Shown: positions 1 to 6,324 of the stretch, piece after piece
Layout of the letters: each line of letters begins with the position of its first letter
How positions within the stretch are numbered: the stretch's first letter is position 1
Source: an uncultured Bdellovibrio sp.
GTDB taxonomy: Bacteria; Bdellovibrionota; Bdellovibrionia; Bdellovibrionales; Bdellovibrionaceae
Assembly: GCA_946482355.1 (NCBI GenBank)
Contig: CAMLRE010000063.1
Location: 1-8,808, forward strand
Reading direction: 5' to 3'
Length of the DNA: 8,808 nucleotides
Notes under the pieces: generated by a model
Seen by the model: only the letters and a program-made list of their open reading frames with translations
Database searches by the model: none
What the model was told of the DNA's origin: nothing
Translations under genes and position numbers: made by a program

Positions 1-775
1 TTAACGATTCTTTACCCATCTCGACCGAGAAGTAGGCGACCGATTTACCTGCACGCAGCGCCATGTGCGAAGCTACGTTCAGAGAGAAAGCGGTTTTACC
101 CATCGATGGACGGGCAGCAATAATGATTAACTCGCCCGGATGAAACCCGGCAGTCATTTTATCTAATTCAGTAAAACCAGTCGGAACACCGGTTACATCT
201 AATTTACGTTGGTATAACTCTTCGATTTTTTTAATCGAAGCAGTAACGATTTCGTTCGAGCTTGTTAGACCACCCGAAGCGTTGTCTTCACCCACTTTTA
301 AAATTTCAGCTTCTGCAAAATCGATTAATGATTCAACTGAATCAAAATCATTACCGAAAGATTTTTCGATAAAGTGCGTTGATGTGTTAATCAATTTACG
401 TAAAAGAGATTTTTCTTTGATGATTTTTGCATGGGCTTCAATGTTAGCCGATGAAACAACTTTTTCTAATAAGCTAAGTAAATACTGTGACCCACCAACT
501 TGCTCTAATTGATTTTTGGCAATTAACGCATTCGTTACAGTGACTAAGTCAATCGGCTGCGCCTTTTGATTTAGATCTAAGATTGTTTGATAAATAATTT
601 GGTGAGCGGGATTGTAGAAGTCAGTGTAAATAATGATATCGGCAACTTCATCTAGGGCTTCACTATCTAACATCAAGCCACCAAGAACAGAGAATTCAGC
701 CTCAAGATGTTGAGGTGGAACTTTATTAATAAGTTGTTCTGGTTGTTTTTTGAATGAGTTGCGATCCATTTGCAT
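1..775 (-). CDS. dnaB: Replicative DNA helicase DnaB (N-terminal part, cut by window edge)
   Basis: DnaB is the hexameric helicase that unwinds DNA ahead of the replisome and recruits primase. I translated the frame from ATG 775 to the edge: 258 residues, with no stop. The N-terminal domain carries the family signature PPQHLEAEFSVLGGLMLD near residues 20-37, and later DFYNPAHQIIY and PIDLVTV. The C-terminal RecA-like ATPase begins around residue 175 with GVPTGFTELDKMTAGFHPGE. Its Walker A motif ARPSMGKT is at residues 221-228, and the catalytic glutamate sits in FSVEMG (Glu252). The rest of the motor, about 200 residues in relatives, lies outside the window. A second in-frame ATG is two codons in (769); GAGGGG at 786-791 lies about ten bases before ATG 775 and can serve either start. 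The gene follows the fis-like gene on the same strand after a 123-bp gap holding a long stem-loop. Identity is near certain. Confidence 0.97.
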   Translation of the reverse strand, partial: MQMDRNSFKKQPEQLINKVPPQHLEAEFSVLGGLMLDSEALDEVADIIIYTDFYNPAHQIIYQTILDLNQKAQPIDLVTVTNALIAKNQLEQVGGSQYLLSLLEKVVSSANIEAHAKIIKEKSLLRKLINTSTHFIEKSFGNDFDSVESLIDFAEAEILKVGEDNASGGLTSSNEIVTASIKKIEELYQRKLDVTGVPTGFTELDKMTAGFHPGELIIIAARPSMGKTAFSLNVASHMALRAGKSVAYFSVEMGKESL

Positions 776-795
776 CTTAAATTTTCCCCTCTTTA

Positions 796-847
796 AGACC
801 CCTAAAACTATTAGACATCGAGGACTTTAGGTCTGTCGATGTCTAAT
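796..847 (-). promoter_or_regulatory. Stem-loop with possible pseudoknot in the fis-dnaB gap (dnaB leader)
   Basis: Arms TTAGACATCGA (811-821) and TCGATGTCTAA (836-846) are a perfect 11-bp inverted repeat with a 14-nt loop. A810 pairs with T847, and after one bulged base (809) positions 805-808 pair with 848-851. On the minus strand the loop (826-834, AGACCTAAA) can also pair with 796-806, which lies just after the stem and close to the dnaB Shine-Dalgarno GAGGGG (786-791); this pairing has a 2-nt bulge. The stem is AT-rich and followed only by TAGTTTTAGGGG, so it is a weak candidate terminator for the fis-like transcript. A regulatory leader fold or a protein-binding palindrome are alternatives. 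The pairing is seen directly; any function is inferred. Confidence 0.5.
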
Positions 848-898
848 GTTTCGTATCAAATTTTAATTTGAATGAGAATTTTTTAAATCAGTAAATGA

Positions 899-1264
899 TT
901 ACTGAGTTAAAACTGGCGCAGTTTCGATAGTTTGAGGAACTACCATGCCAGTAGCTACTTGAGCAGCAGCACCTTTTTTAGGTTTTAATTTGTAGTTGTC
1001 GATTTTTTTCTTAAGAGTGTTACGGTTGATACCTAACATTAACGCCGTTTTTACTTGGTTACCGTTGTATGCTTTAAGAGCTAGTTCGATTAATGGACGC
1101 TCAACTTGTTCTAAAACGATATTGTATAAACCGTTTAACTCAACTTGTGCTTCTTTTTGTTGTTGGAATAATACTTCAAGTTTGCTTTTTACTAATTTCT
1201 CTAAAGAAACTTGTTGAAGATTTGCGACAAAAAGGTTTTCTGAATTGTTCAGATTTGGCGTCAT
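899..1264 (-). CDS. fis: Fis-family nucleoid/transcription regulator with C-terminal tail
   Basis: The 121-residue protein matches the layout of enterobacterial Fis (98 residues) over most of its length. Residues 21-36 resemble the dimerisation helix, residues 43-62 (starting [16 protein letters not shown]) match VNDLYELVLAEVEQPL of E. coli Fis, and residues 68-93 form the DNA-binding helix-turn-helix, with [20 protein letters not shown] against [20 protein letters not shown]. Fis proteins are dimers that bend DNA and act on replication, recombination and rRNA promoters; similar helix-turn-helix units also end NtrC-type activators, but no AAA+ domain is present here. Residues 94-121 form an extra Ala/Thr/Val/Pro-rich tail ([13 protein letters not shown] onward) that E. 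coli Fis lacks. The start is supported by AGAGGGAG about five bases upstream. It lies between queE and dnaB on the same strand. Membership of the Fis fold is secure; whether it is a functional equivalent of E. coli Fis is an inference. Confidence 0.85.
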   Translation of the reverse strand: MTPNLNNSENLFVANLQQVSLEKLVKSKLEVLFQQQKEAQVELNGLYNIVLEQVERPLIELALKAYNGNQVKTALMLGINRNTLKKKIDNYKLKPKKGAAAQVATGMVVPQTIETAPVLTQ

Positions 1265-1326
1265 GGAACTCCCTCTTTCGTTGTAGTCCGTGTAGCAGCT
1301 TTACGCTGATTTAGTAACAGTAAGTC

Positions 1327-1353
1327 TATCTATATGCACCTTACATATAGATA
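1327..1353. repeat. Perfect 10-bp inverted repeat upstream of the fis-like gene
   Basis: TATCTATATG (1327-1336) and CATATAGATA (1344-1353) are exact reverse complements separated by 7 bp (CACCTTA). The element sits 62 bp upstream of the fis-like start and 35 bp downstream of the queE stop. It has no T-run on either side, so it is a poor intrinsic terminator. Its symmetry and position suit an operator or part of the fis promoter. Just beside it, GATACAGATACC repeats part of the arm as a direct repeat. It does not resemble the loose Fis-binding consensus closely. I found no convincing -35/-10 pair in this gap. Confidence 0.5.
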
Positions 1354-1387
1354 CAGATACCGTAGGTTTTAAATTAATGATGTTTTT

Positions 1388-2029
1388 CTAAACACCGCGA
1401 GTTGTGGGTAACCAAATATACTTATGTTGCTGCAAATGCAACCTAACTTTTAACTTTTTTTGCAAAATTCTTTCGGCTAACCACTGTTCAGATACTTGGC
1501 CGTGGGAAGGGCTAAAAAGCACTGTAAATTTTTTTGATAAATCATGTTGACGGCAAAAATTTTCTGACCAGTCCAAATCTTCTTGGTCACAAATTACAAA
1601 CTTATATTCTGTAGTTTCATTCGAGAAATCGATGTTTTCCAATAGAAAACTATTTGCTGCTCCAGAGTTTGGAGTCTTTACATCTAAAATAACTTTAACG
1701 CGCGGATCGACCTCTTTAATTGATTTTGAGCCGCTGGTTTCTAACGAAACTTTGTATCCCGCATCACACAAAATGTGGATTAGTTTGTGGATATCCTTCT
1801 GCAATAGGGGTTCTCCGCCGGTAATACATATATATTCGGCGCCATAGCCCTTGACGATCTCTAAAATTTTTTCAAACGACATATATTCGCCCTCATAATA
1901 CGAATACTTGGTATCGCAATACGTACAACGAAGGTTACAGGCGGTCGTTCTGATAAAAACCGTAGGAAGCCCGGCGTAGCTGGTTTCCCCTTGGATTGAG
2001 TAAAAAATTTCATTGATCTTTAACTGCAT
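1388..2029 (-). CDS. queE: 7-carboxy-7-deazaguanine synthase QueE (radical SAM)
   Basis: QueE converts 6-carboxy-5,6,7,8-tetrahydropterin to 7-carboxy-7-deazaguanine, a step toward preQ0 and queuosine in tRNA. The 213-residue protein opens with the family's INEIFYSIQGETSYAGLPTVF, then the radical-SAM cluster motif CxxxCxxC at Cys31, Cys35 and Cys38 (ACNLRCTYCDTKYS). The SAM-binding GGEP is at residues 71-74, followed by SLETSG and ILDVKTPNSG, both typical of QueE. Its length is normal for the short bacterial form. The only ATG giving the full conserved N-terminus is at 2029, yet the bases before it (TAGCCTCTTTT) contain no Shine-Dalgarno match, so translation may be weak or leaderless. No queC, queD or queF lies beside it here. 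It is transcribed divergently from ftsK, and no terminator with a T-run follows its stop. Confidence 0.95.
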   Translation of the reverse strand: MQLKINEIFYSIQGETSYAGLPTVFIRTTACNLRCTYCDTKYSYYEGEYMSFEKILEIVKGYGAEYICITGGEPLLQKDIHKLIHILCDAGYKVSLETSGSKSIKEVDPRVKVILDVKTPNSGAANSFLLENIDFSNETTEYKFVICDQEDLDWSENFCRQHDLSKKFTVLFSPSHGQVSEQWLAERILQKKLKVRLHLQQHKYIWLPTTRGV

Positions 2030-2143
2030 AAAAGAGGCTATTTAGTACCAGCCTTTTGGATAGCCCTCAAGGAATAGCTTTAAAGGATAAAGCACGACTA
2101 GACTTCAGGGGCTTTGCGGCAAGTCTTTATAGAATTTACACTA

Positions 2144-2149
2144 AAAGGA
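2144..2149 (+). promoter_or_regulatory. Ribosome-binding site that fixes the ftsK start
   Basis: AAAGGA ends two bases before ATG 2152. The frame stays open upstream to a TTG at 2056, but the 32 residues this would add do not look like the start of FtsK, whereas MNSFFKRFQQDVRAIGFLGL from 2152 leads directly into the first membrane segment. The spacing is on the short side. Confidence 0.6.
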
Positions 2150-2151
2150 CT

Positions 2152-4632
2152 ATGAATTCATTCTTCAAGAGATTCCAACAAGACGTGCGCGCCATCGGTT
2201 TTTTAGGCCTGGGTTTGTTTTTAGCCCTAGCATTAATGAGCTATAACCCCAAAGACCCTTCATTTAATTCGACCGGGCAAGGTTTGATTACCCTAAATTA
2301 CTGCGGAATCTTAGGAAGCTTTGTAGCCGATCTTTTATATCAAGCTTTCGGAGTCACTATCTGGGTGGGTATTGCAGGTCTTTTTCACGCAGCCATCGAA
2401 AGTTTTCGCGGAGAAAAAATTCAGTTTAAAGATGCCCGTCACTTATTAGCTGTAGCCCTTATCGCCTTTACAGCTGCGCTAGTTACGATCTATATGCCGA
2501 ACACAAAAATGTTTGATGGCCAGATTTATCCGGGCGGCTTAGTGGGTCTTGGTATTTCGATGGGATTTATTAAAATCTTAAATTCTATCGGCGCACAAAT
2601 TTTTCTTTGGACAATGTCGTTAGTGCTTTTTGTATTTTATTTTGAATTCAGTATTCAAGAAGCTGCTGAACGCCCGTTAGAAAAATTATTCGCTTGGTGG
2701 AACAAATTAGATAAAACAGCTTTCATGTCAGGTTGGGAATGGCCAACACTTAAAGCTTTGAAAAAAGAAAAAGCTAAAGACACAGCTAAAGAACCTAAAG
2801 AGAAAAAAGCTGATAATAAAAAACAAGAAGTTGAATCTTCTGTGGCCGAAAACCTCATCGCTCAACCAAAAGTAAAAGAAAAATTCATCGAAGAAGAAGA
2901 CGATGAAGAACAAGAAATCGATGAAGACGCAGTCAACGGCATGAATGCCGCTGATGCGGATGATGAAGACGACGAAGAAGAAATAGATGAAGAAGAAACC
3001 GATGAATCTTCTGATGAAGCGGTTCAGGTATCTTCTTACGAACCACCGGCTCGCCGTAAAGTAGTGGCTCCGGTTAAAACTCCCCGCAGAGTTGAAAACT
3101 GGTCAATGCCGAAGTTATCTTTATTAGAAGATCCACCTTTAATGCGTATTAAAATTGACGAAAAAGAAATTCGCAGAAAAGCTGATATCACTTTAGAAAA
3201 ACTAAAAACTTTTGGTGTCGGCGGACAAATCGTAGCGGCTAAACCAGGGCCTGTTGTAACAATGTTTGAATTTAAACCAAACGTTGATGTGCGCGTAAAT
3301 CGTGTGTCAGATTTAGCAGATGACTTATCATTAGCTTTATCGGCTGAATCACTGCGTATTATCGCTCCGATTCCAGGCCGTGACGTAGTTGGTATTGAAA
3401 CTTCAAATACAACGCGTGAAACAGTTTACTTAAAAGATTTATTAGGTGATGAAAGATTCTGGTCTGACGATGTTAAACTTCCGATCGCTTTAGGAAAACA
3501 AACTAACGGCGAACCACGTATCGTTGATTTACGTAAAATGCCTCACTTACTGATCGCGGGAACAACGGGTTCTGGTAAATCGGTATTTACGGTATCTACG
3601 ATCACAGGTTTCTTATTTAAACATTCTCCAAAAACTCTTCGCATGATCTTAGTTGATCCTAAGCAAGTTGACCTTGCAGCGTTTAGTGATATTCCGCACT
3701 TAATTATGCCACCGATTCGTGAGCCGAAAAAAGCGGTCTTCGCGTTACGTTGGGCCGTTAAAGAGATGGAAAAACGTTATAAATCGATGTCTAAGTTCGG
3801 CGCGCGCAACATTGAGCAATTCAACGAAAAAATGGAAGCTTTAACAGCTGATCAAATCGCTGAACATGAAAAAGTAAACGCTGAGTACGAAGCCCAAGGT
3901 GGAATTTTAAAACTTGAACAGTACTATTATACTCCACAACCTTACATCGTGATCGCGGTCGAAGAGTTCGGTGATTTAATGGCTGTCGATAAACAAAACG
4001 TAGAGCAAGCGATTGTGCGTTTAGCGCAAATGGCCCGTGCCTGTGGTATGCATTTAATGCTGGCGATGCAATCGCCTCGTAAAGATGTGGTTACTGGTTT
4101 AATTAAAACAAATATTCCAGCACGTATTTCATTCCGCGTGGCTTCGAAAATGGATTCTCGTATTATCTTAGATGAATCAGGCGCAGAACGCCTGTTATCA
4201 CAAGGTGATATGTTATATTCAGCCGGTGCCGATAAATCGACTCGTCACCATGGCCCTTTCTTAAAAGAAAATGAAATCAATGCCGTTGCCAAATTCTGGG
4301 CTGATCAAGGTGAGCCTGAGTTTGATCCAATTGCGATGCGCGCTCTTGAAGGTGGCCCTACACAATCAAGCTTTGCCGGAATGAACGGTGAAGGCGCTGA
4401 ATTTGGTGGTGGCGATTTAGATGGTGGTGATGACTACGATGAAAAATACGACGAGATTTTATCATGGGCAGCTACGCAAAAAGCGATTTCAGCTTCACTT
4501 ATTCAACGTCGTTTTAAATTAGGTTACCCACGTGCCGCGCGTTTAATTGAAGTATTTGAACGTGAAGGTGTCGTTGGCCCTGCCAACGGCAGTAAACCAA
4601 GAGCTGTATTAGTCGCAAGTCACCAAGGTTAA
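2152..4632 (+). CDS. ftsK: DNA translocase FtsK
   Basis: FtsK anchors at the division septum and pumps chromosomal DNA so that termini are resolved by Xer recombination. From ATG 2152 it is 826 residues. The N-terminus holds hydrophobic segments at about 14-30, 52-80, 97-115 and 127-166, matching the usual membrane domain. Residues 204-240 are Lys/Glu-rich and about 246-294 almost solidly acidic, a short linker compared with E. coli. The motor follows: Walker A GTTGSGKS at 470-477, Walker B region IVIAVEEFGDLM at about 599-610, then TGLIKTNIPARISFRVASKMDSRIILD-type residues. The C-terminal gamma domain (about 762-822, QRRFKLGYPRAARLIEVFER and VGPANGSKPR) is the part that reads polarity sequences (KOPS) and activates XerD in relatives. 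Oddities: Walker B reads VEE where most FtsK proteins read VDE, and AMQSPRKDV replaces the usual ATQRPSVDV. A terminator follows 55 bp after the stop. Confidence 0.96.
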   Translation: MNSFFKRFQQDVRAIGFLGLGLFLALALMSYNPKDPSFNSTGQGLITLNYCGILGSFVADLLYQAFGVTIWVGIAGLFHAAIESFRGEKIQFKDARHLLAVALIAFTAALVTIYMPNTKMFDGQIYPGGLVGLGISMGFIKILNSIGAQIFLWTMSLVLFVFYFEFSIQEAAERPLEKLFAWWNKLDKTAFMSGWEWPTLKALKKEKAKDTAKEPKEKKADNKKQEVESSVAENLIAQPKVKEKFIEEEDDEEQEIDEDAVNGMNAADADDEDDEEEIDEEETDESSDEAVQVSSYEPPARRKVVAPVKTPRRVENWSMPKLSLLEDPPLMRIKIDEKEIRRKADITLEKLKTFGVGGQIVAAKPGPVVTMFEFKPNVDVRVNRVSDLADDLSLALSAESLRIIAPIPGRDVVGIETSNTTRETVYLKDLLGDERFWSDDVKLPIALGKQTNGEPRIVDLRKMPHLLIAGTTGSGKSVFTVSTITGFLFKHSPKTLRMILVDPKQVDLAAFSDIPHLIMPPIREPKKAVFALRWAVKEMEKRYKSMSKFGARNIEQFNEKMEALTADQIAEHEKVNAEYEAQGGILKLEQYYYTPQPYIVIAVEEFGDLMAVDKQNVEQAIVRLAQMARACGMHLMLAMQSPRKDVVTGLIKTNIPARISFRVASKMDSRIILDESGAERLLSQGDMLYSAGADKSTRHHGPFLKENEINAVAKFWADQGEPEFDPIAMRALEGGPTQSSFAGMNGEGAEFGGGDLDGGDDYDEKYDEILSWAATQKAISASLIQRRFKLGYPRAARLIEVFEREGVVGPANGSKPRAVLVASHQG

Positions 4633-4687
4633 ATTTCAGAGATTAACTATAACTTAACCGATTCAATTCATAGATTCATAATCAAGT

Positions 4688-4719
4688 AAAAAGCCCGCTC
4701 CAAAAAAGTGGGCTTTTTT
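4688..4719 (+). terminator. Intrinsic terminator after ftsK
   Basis: Arms 4688-4699 (AAAAAGCCCGCT) and 4707-4718 (AGTGGGCTTTTT) pair over 12 bp with one G-U, a 7-nt loop and a run of six T. The A-run on the left side means the element could also work on the opposite strand. It separates ftsK from the exported-protein gene at 4874. The following bases up to 4862 are AT-rich and must hold that gene's promoter, but I could not pick a convincing -35/-10 pair. Confidence 0.92.
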
Positions 4720-4862
4720 ATTAAAACGCAATACATTTGAGATCAGATTCTTAAATTAAATCTTAAAATCATAGCCAAGTGCATAAAAACAAACAAAATT
4801 TTTGTAATCGGCTGAGCCTTCGTGATGTGATTATTCATCGAAAGAATCATGACTTTAACTTT

Positions 4863-4869
4863 AAGGAGG
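4863..4869 (+). promoter_or_regulatory. Strong Shine-Dalgarno of the 4874 gene
   Basis: AAGGAGG, four bases before the ATG, is the fullest ribosome-binding site in the window and points to high translation of the exported protein downstream. Confidence 0.8.
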
Positions 4870-4873
4870 ATCT

Positions 4874-5446
4874 ATGTTTAAGTCTTTAATTATCGCAGCT
4901 ACTTTAGCTGTATCAGCAGTAGCGCAAGCTAACTCAATCGGCGAAGTTTTATTCGCTAACCAAAAAGCAGTAATGCAAGATGTAGTAGCTCAAGGTTTAC
5001 CATGGAATGTTGGTGACGAGAATAACTACAAAATCACTATGGGTTTCTTACCAGGCACAATGAAAATGTTCGTACGCGAAATCAACGCTGACAGAACTGA
5101 AGCTTGGTTAGTTCAAGATGTTAACTTATTGATCCAAAAGCAAAAAATCGAAGCTTTAATCGATATGAACACTGGCGAAACTAAAAGAATGTTAGTTGAT
5201 GGCCAAGAACAACAAGTTCCAGCTTCTAACTACGAAGTTATCGACCAAAAAGAAGCGCAAGTAACTGTTCCAGCAGGCACTTTCCGCACTATGTACATTA
5301 AAATCCAAGATAACGGTAATAACGGTCAAATCACTGAACAATGGGTAAACGGCCGTGACATTCCAGTTAACGGTATGGCTAAGTCTATGAGCGACAGCCC
5401 ACTTGGAAAGGTGACAATCGAATTAACTTCATTTAAAAAGAATTAA
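4874..5446 (+). CDS. Small exported protein of unknown function, probably abundant
   Basis: I do not recognise this 190-residue protein with certainty. Residues 1-19 are a clean signal peptide (MFKSLIIAATLAVSAVAQA, cleavage expected after AQA), with no lipobox, so it should be periplasmic or secreted; the mature part is about 171 residues and has no further membrane segment. It contains a beta-rich pattern, including AEAL-type IDMNTGETKRMLVDGQEQ and TVPAGTFRTMYIKIQDNG followed by TEQWVNGRDIPVNGM. The VPAGTF-then-substrate-strand pattern recalls DUF3108-like or LolA/LolB-like periplasmic folds, but that is only a hint. It has the window's best Shine-Dalgarno and strongly prefers AAC, TAC, ATC and TTC codons, unlike its downstream neighbours, which suggests high expression. 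Its TAA overlaps the next gene's ATG by one base (TAATG), and a terminator-like hairpin follows about 25 bp after its stop. Confidence 0.85.
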   Translation: MFKSLIIAATLAVSAVAQANSIGEVLFANQKAVMQDVVAQGLPWNVGDENNYKITMGFLPGTMKMFVREINADRTEAWLVQDVNLLIQKQKIEALIDMNTGETKRMLVDGQEQQVPASNYEVIDQKEAQVTVPAGTFRTMYIKIQDNGNNGQITEQWVNGRDIPVNGMAKSMSDSPLGKVTIELTSFKKN

Positions 5447-6324
5447 TGTCGATTTCTTTTCAATTTATTGAAAAAGCCGCGCTAGTCGCGGCTTTTTTTA
5501 TTTCTAGCGTTATTTCGCCATCTTGGGGAGCTGTTCCCAATAAAAATGCTTTGGCTAAAACTCAGGTAAAAGCGCAAGAATTAAAAATCGAAGAGGCCAA
5601 AAAGAAAATCACATCTCTATTATTATTAAAACAGCGCCCGCAAGCTTTAGAAATCATTCAAGAGTTAAGCCGTACTAATTTAGCCCCTGAATTACAAAAA
5701 ACTATTCTTCAATTAAAACTGGTTGTGATGAGTTCATTTTTGTCATCAGAAGCTCAGGATTTTTTTGAATTAGCCTCAAGCCAATATTTAAACCAAGCTA
5801 AAGCTTCTTTAAAAAACACGCAAAAATGTCTTTCTATCGACCCTGAACAGTTTATGTGTTTATGGGCTGAAGCCAAAGCCAACAATAAATCAAATAGCCG
5901 CTATTCTTTGTTTTTAGAAAAAATGAAAACAACGGCCCTGGATATTCCCGAGCTTAAACCTCTTATTCTTTCTTTAGACAAAACCCAACCTGACTTTGTC
6001 AGTTTACAATTAGACCCTAATAGCAAAACAGAACTTTACGATGCGCAGTTATTATCAGCGATCTTAGAATTTGACCGTTCGATTTTGGCAAAGAACTATT
6101 TACTCGCTAAAGAGTCTTTAGAAAAGCTTCAGCAAATAGCTCCGGATTACATCGATATCACGATCATGCGCGCGCAGCTTTACCGTCACACTTACGGTGA
6201 AGAATCAGTCGATAATTTATTAAACGTTGTCACAATTTATAAAAAGAAATGTGAAGCGGTTTCAGCAGAAGTAGCGCGTAAATATTTTTTCGACATTGAT
6301 TTCTGCAGAAGGACTTTAGAATGA
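5446..6324 (+). CDS. Exported helical-repeat (TPR-like) protein, function unknown
   Basis: This 292-residue protein is not recognised. Residues 1-28 look like a signal peptide: polar start MSISFQFIEK, hydrophobic core AALVAAFFISSVI, then SPSWGA with likely cleavage after Gly28 or Ala29. The remainder is almost wholly helical with TPR-like stretches, for example around residues 108-145 (ASSQYLNQAKASLKNTQKCL, SIDPEQFMCLWAEAKAN) and 217-250 (AKESLEKLQQIAPDYIDITI), suggesting a periplasmic protein-binding scaffold. Translation probably restarts through the TAATG overlap with the previous gene, since there is no good Shine-Dalgarno. The signal-peptide codons for Glu9 to Phe18 form a strong terminator hairpin. 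If the real start were downstream, at the TTG of residue 36 or ATG near residue 94, the signal peptide would be lost, so I keep 5446. Its TGA overlaps the lipoprotein ATG by four bases. Confidence 0.78.
   Translation: MSISFQFIEKAALVAAFFISSVISPSWGAVPNKNALAKTQVKAQELKIEEAKKKITSLLLLKQRPQALEIIQELSRTNLAPELQKTILQLKLVVMSSFLSSEAQDFFELASSQYLNQAKASLKNTQKCLSIDPEQFMCLWAEAKANNKSNSRYSLFLEKMKTTALDIPELKPLILSLDKTQPDFVSLQLDPNSKTELYDAQLLSAILEFDRSILAKNYLLAKESLEKLQQIAPDYIDITIMRAQLYRHTYGEESVDNLLNVVTIYKKKCEAVSAEVARKYFFDIDFCRRTLE
5471..5499 (+). terminator. Intrinsic terminator embedded in signal-peptide codons
   Basis: Arms 5471-5481 (AAAAAGCCGCG) and 5487-5497 (CGCGGCTTTTT) pair perfectly over 11 bp around a 5-nt loop (CTAGT) and run into seven T (5493-5499). 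By form it is as good as the terminator after ftsK. It begins 25 bp after the stop of the 4874 gene but lies at codons 9-18 of the next reading frame. It may end most transcripts of the upstream gene unless ribosomes that restart at 5446 disrupt it. The fold is seen directly; activity is inferred. Confidence 0.8.

Noticed and set aside
282..512. Plus-strand open frame opposite dnaB
   Set aside because: It is antisense to well-conserved DnaB codons and has no ribosome-binding site or recognisable content.
857..870. Short palindrome CAAATTTTAATTTG after the fis-like stop
   Set aside because: The stem is all A/T except the end pair, with a 2-4 nt loop; it is expected by chance in AT-rich DNA.
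996..1314. Two overlapping plus-strand open frames opposite the fis-like gene
   Set aside because: They mirror the conserved Fis coding sequence and have no family-like content.
1632..1847. Plus-strand open frame opposite queE
   Set aside because: It is antisense to conserved radical-SAM codons; a shadow of queE.
2100..2126. 6-bp inverted repeat AGACTT/AAGTCT in the ftsK leader, and nearby TATAGAAT as a possible -10
   Set aside because: The repeat is short and common by chance, and no suitable -35 lies at the right spacing, so no promoter is claimed.
2056..2151. In-frame extension of ftsK to a TTG start, adding 32 residues
   Set aside because: The added residues do not resemble FtsK N-termini, and ATG 2152 has AAAGGA just before it and leads straight into the first membrane segment.
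2655..2913. Two minus-strand open frames, Phe/Ser-rich
   Set aside because: Their composition is simply the complement of the Lys/Glu-rich FtsK linker (GAA/AAA codons read as TTC/TTT).
4725..4862. Possible promoters such as TTGAGA or TTGTAA with TAAAAT-like boxes before the exported-protein gene
   Set aside because: Spacings were about 21 bp, too long for a credible sigma-70-type pair. A promoter must exist here, but I cannot place it.
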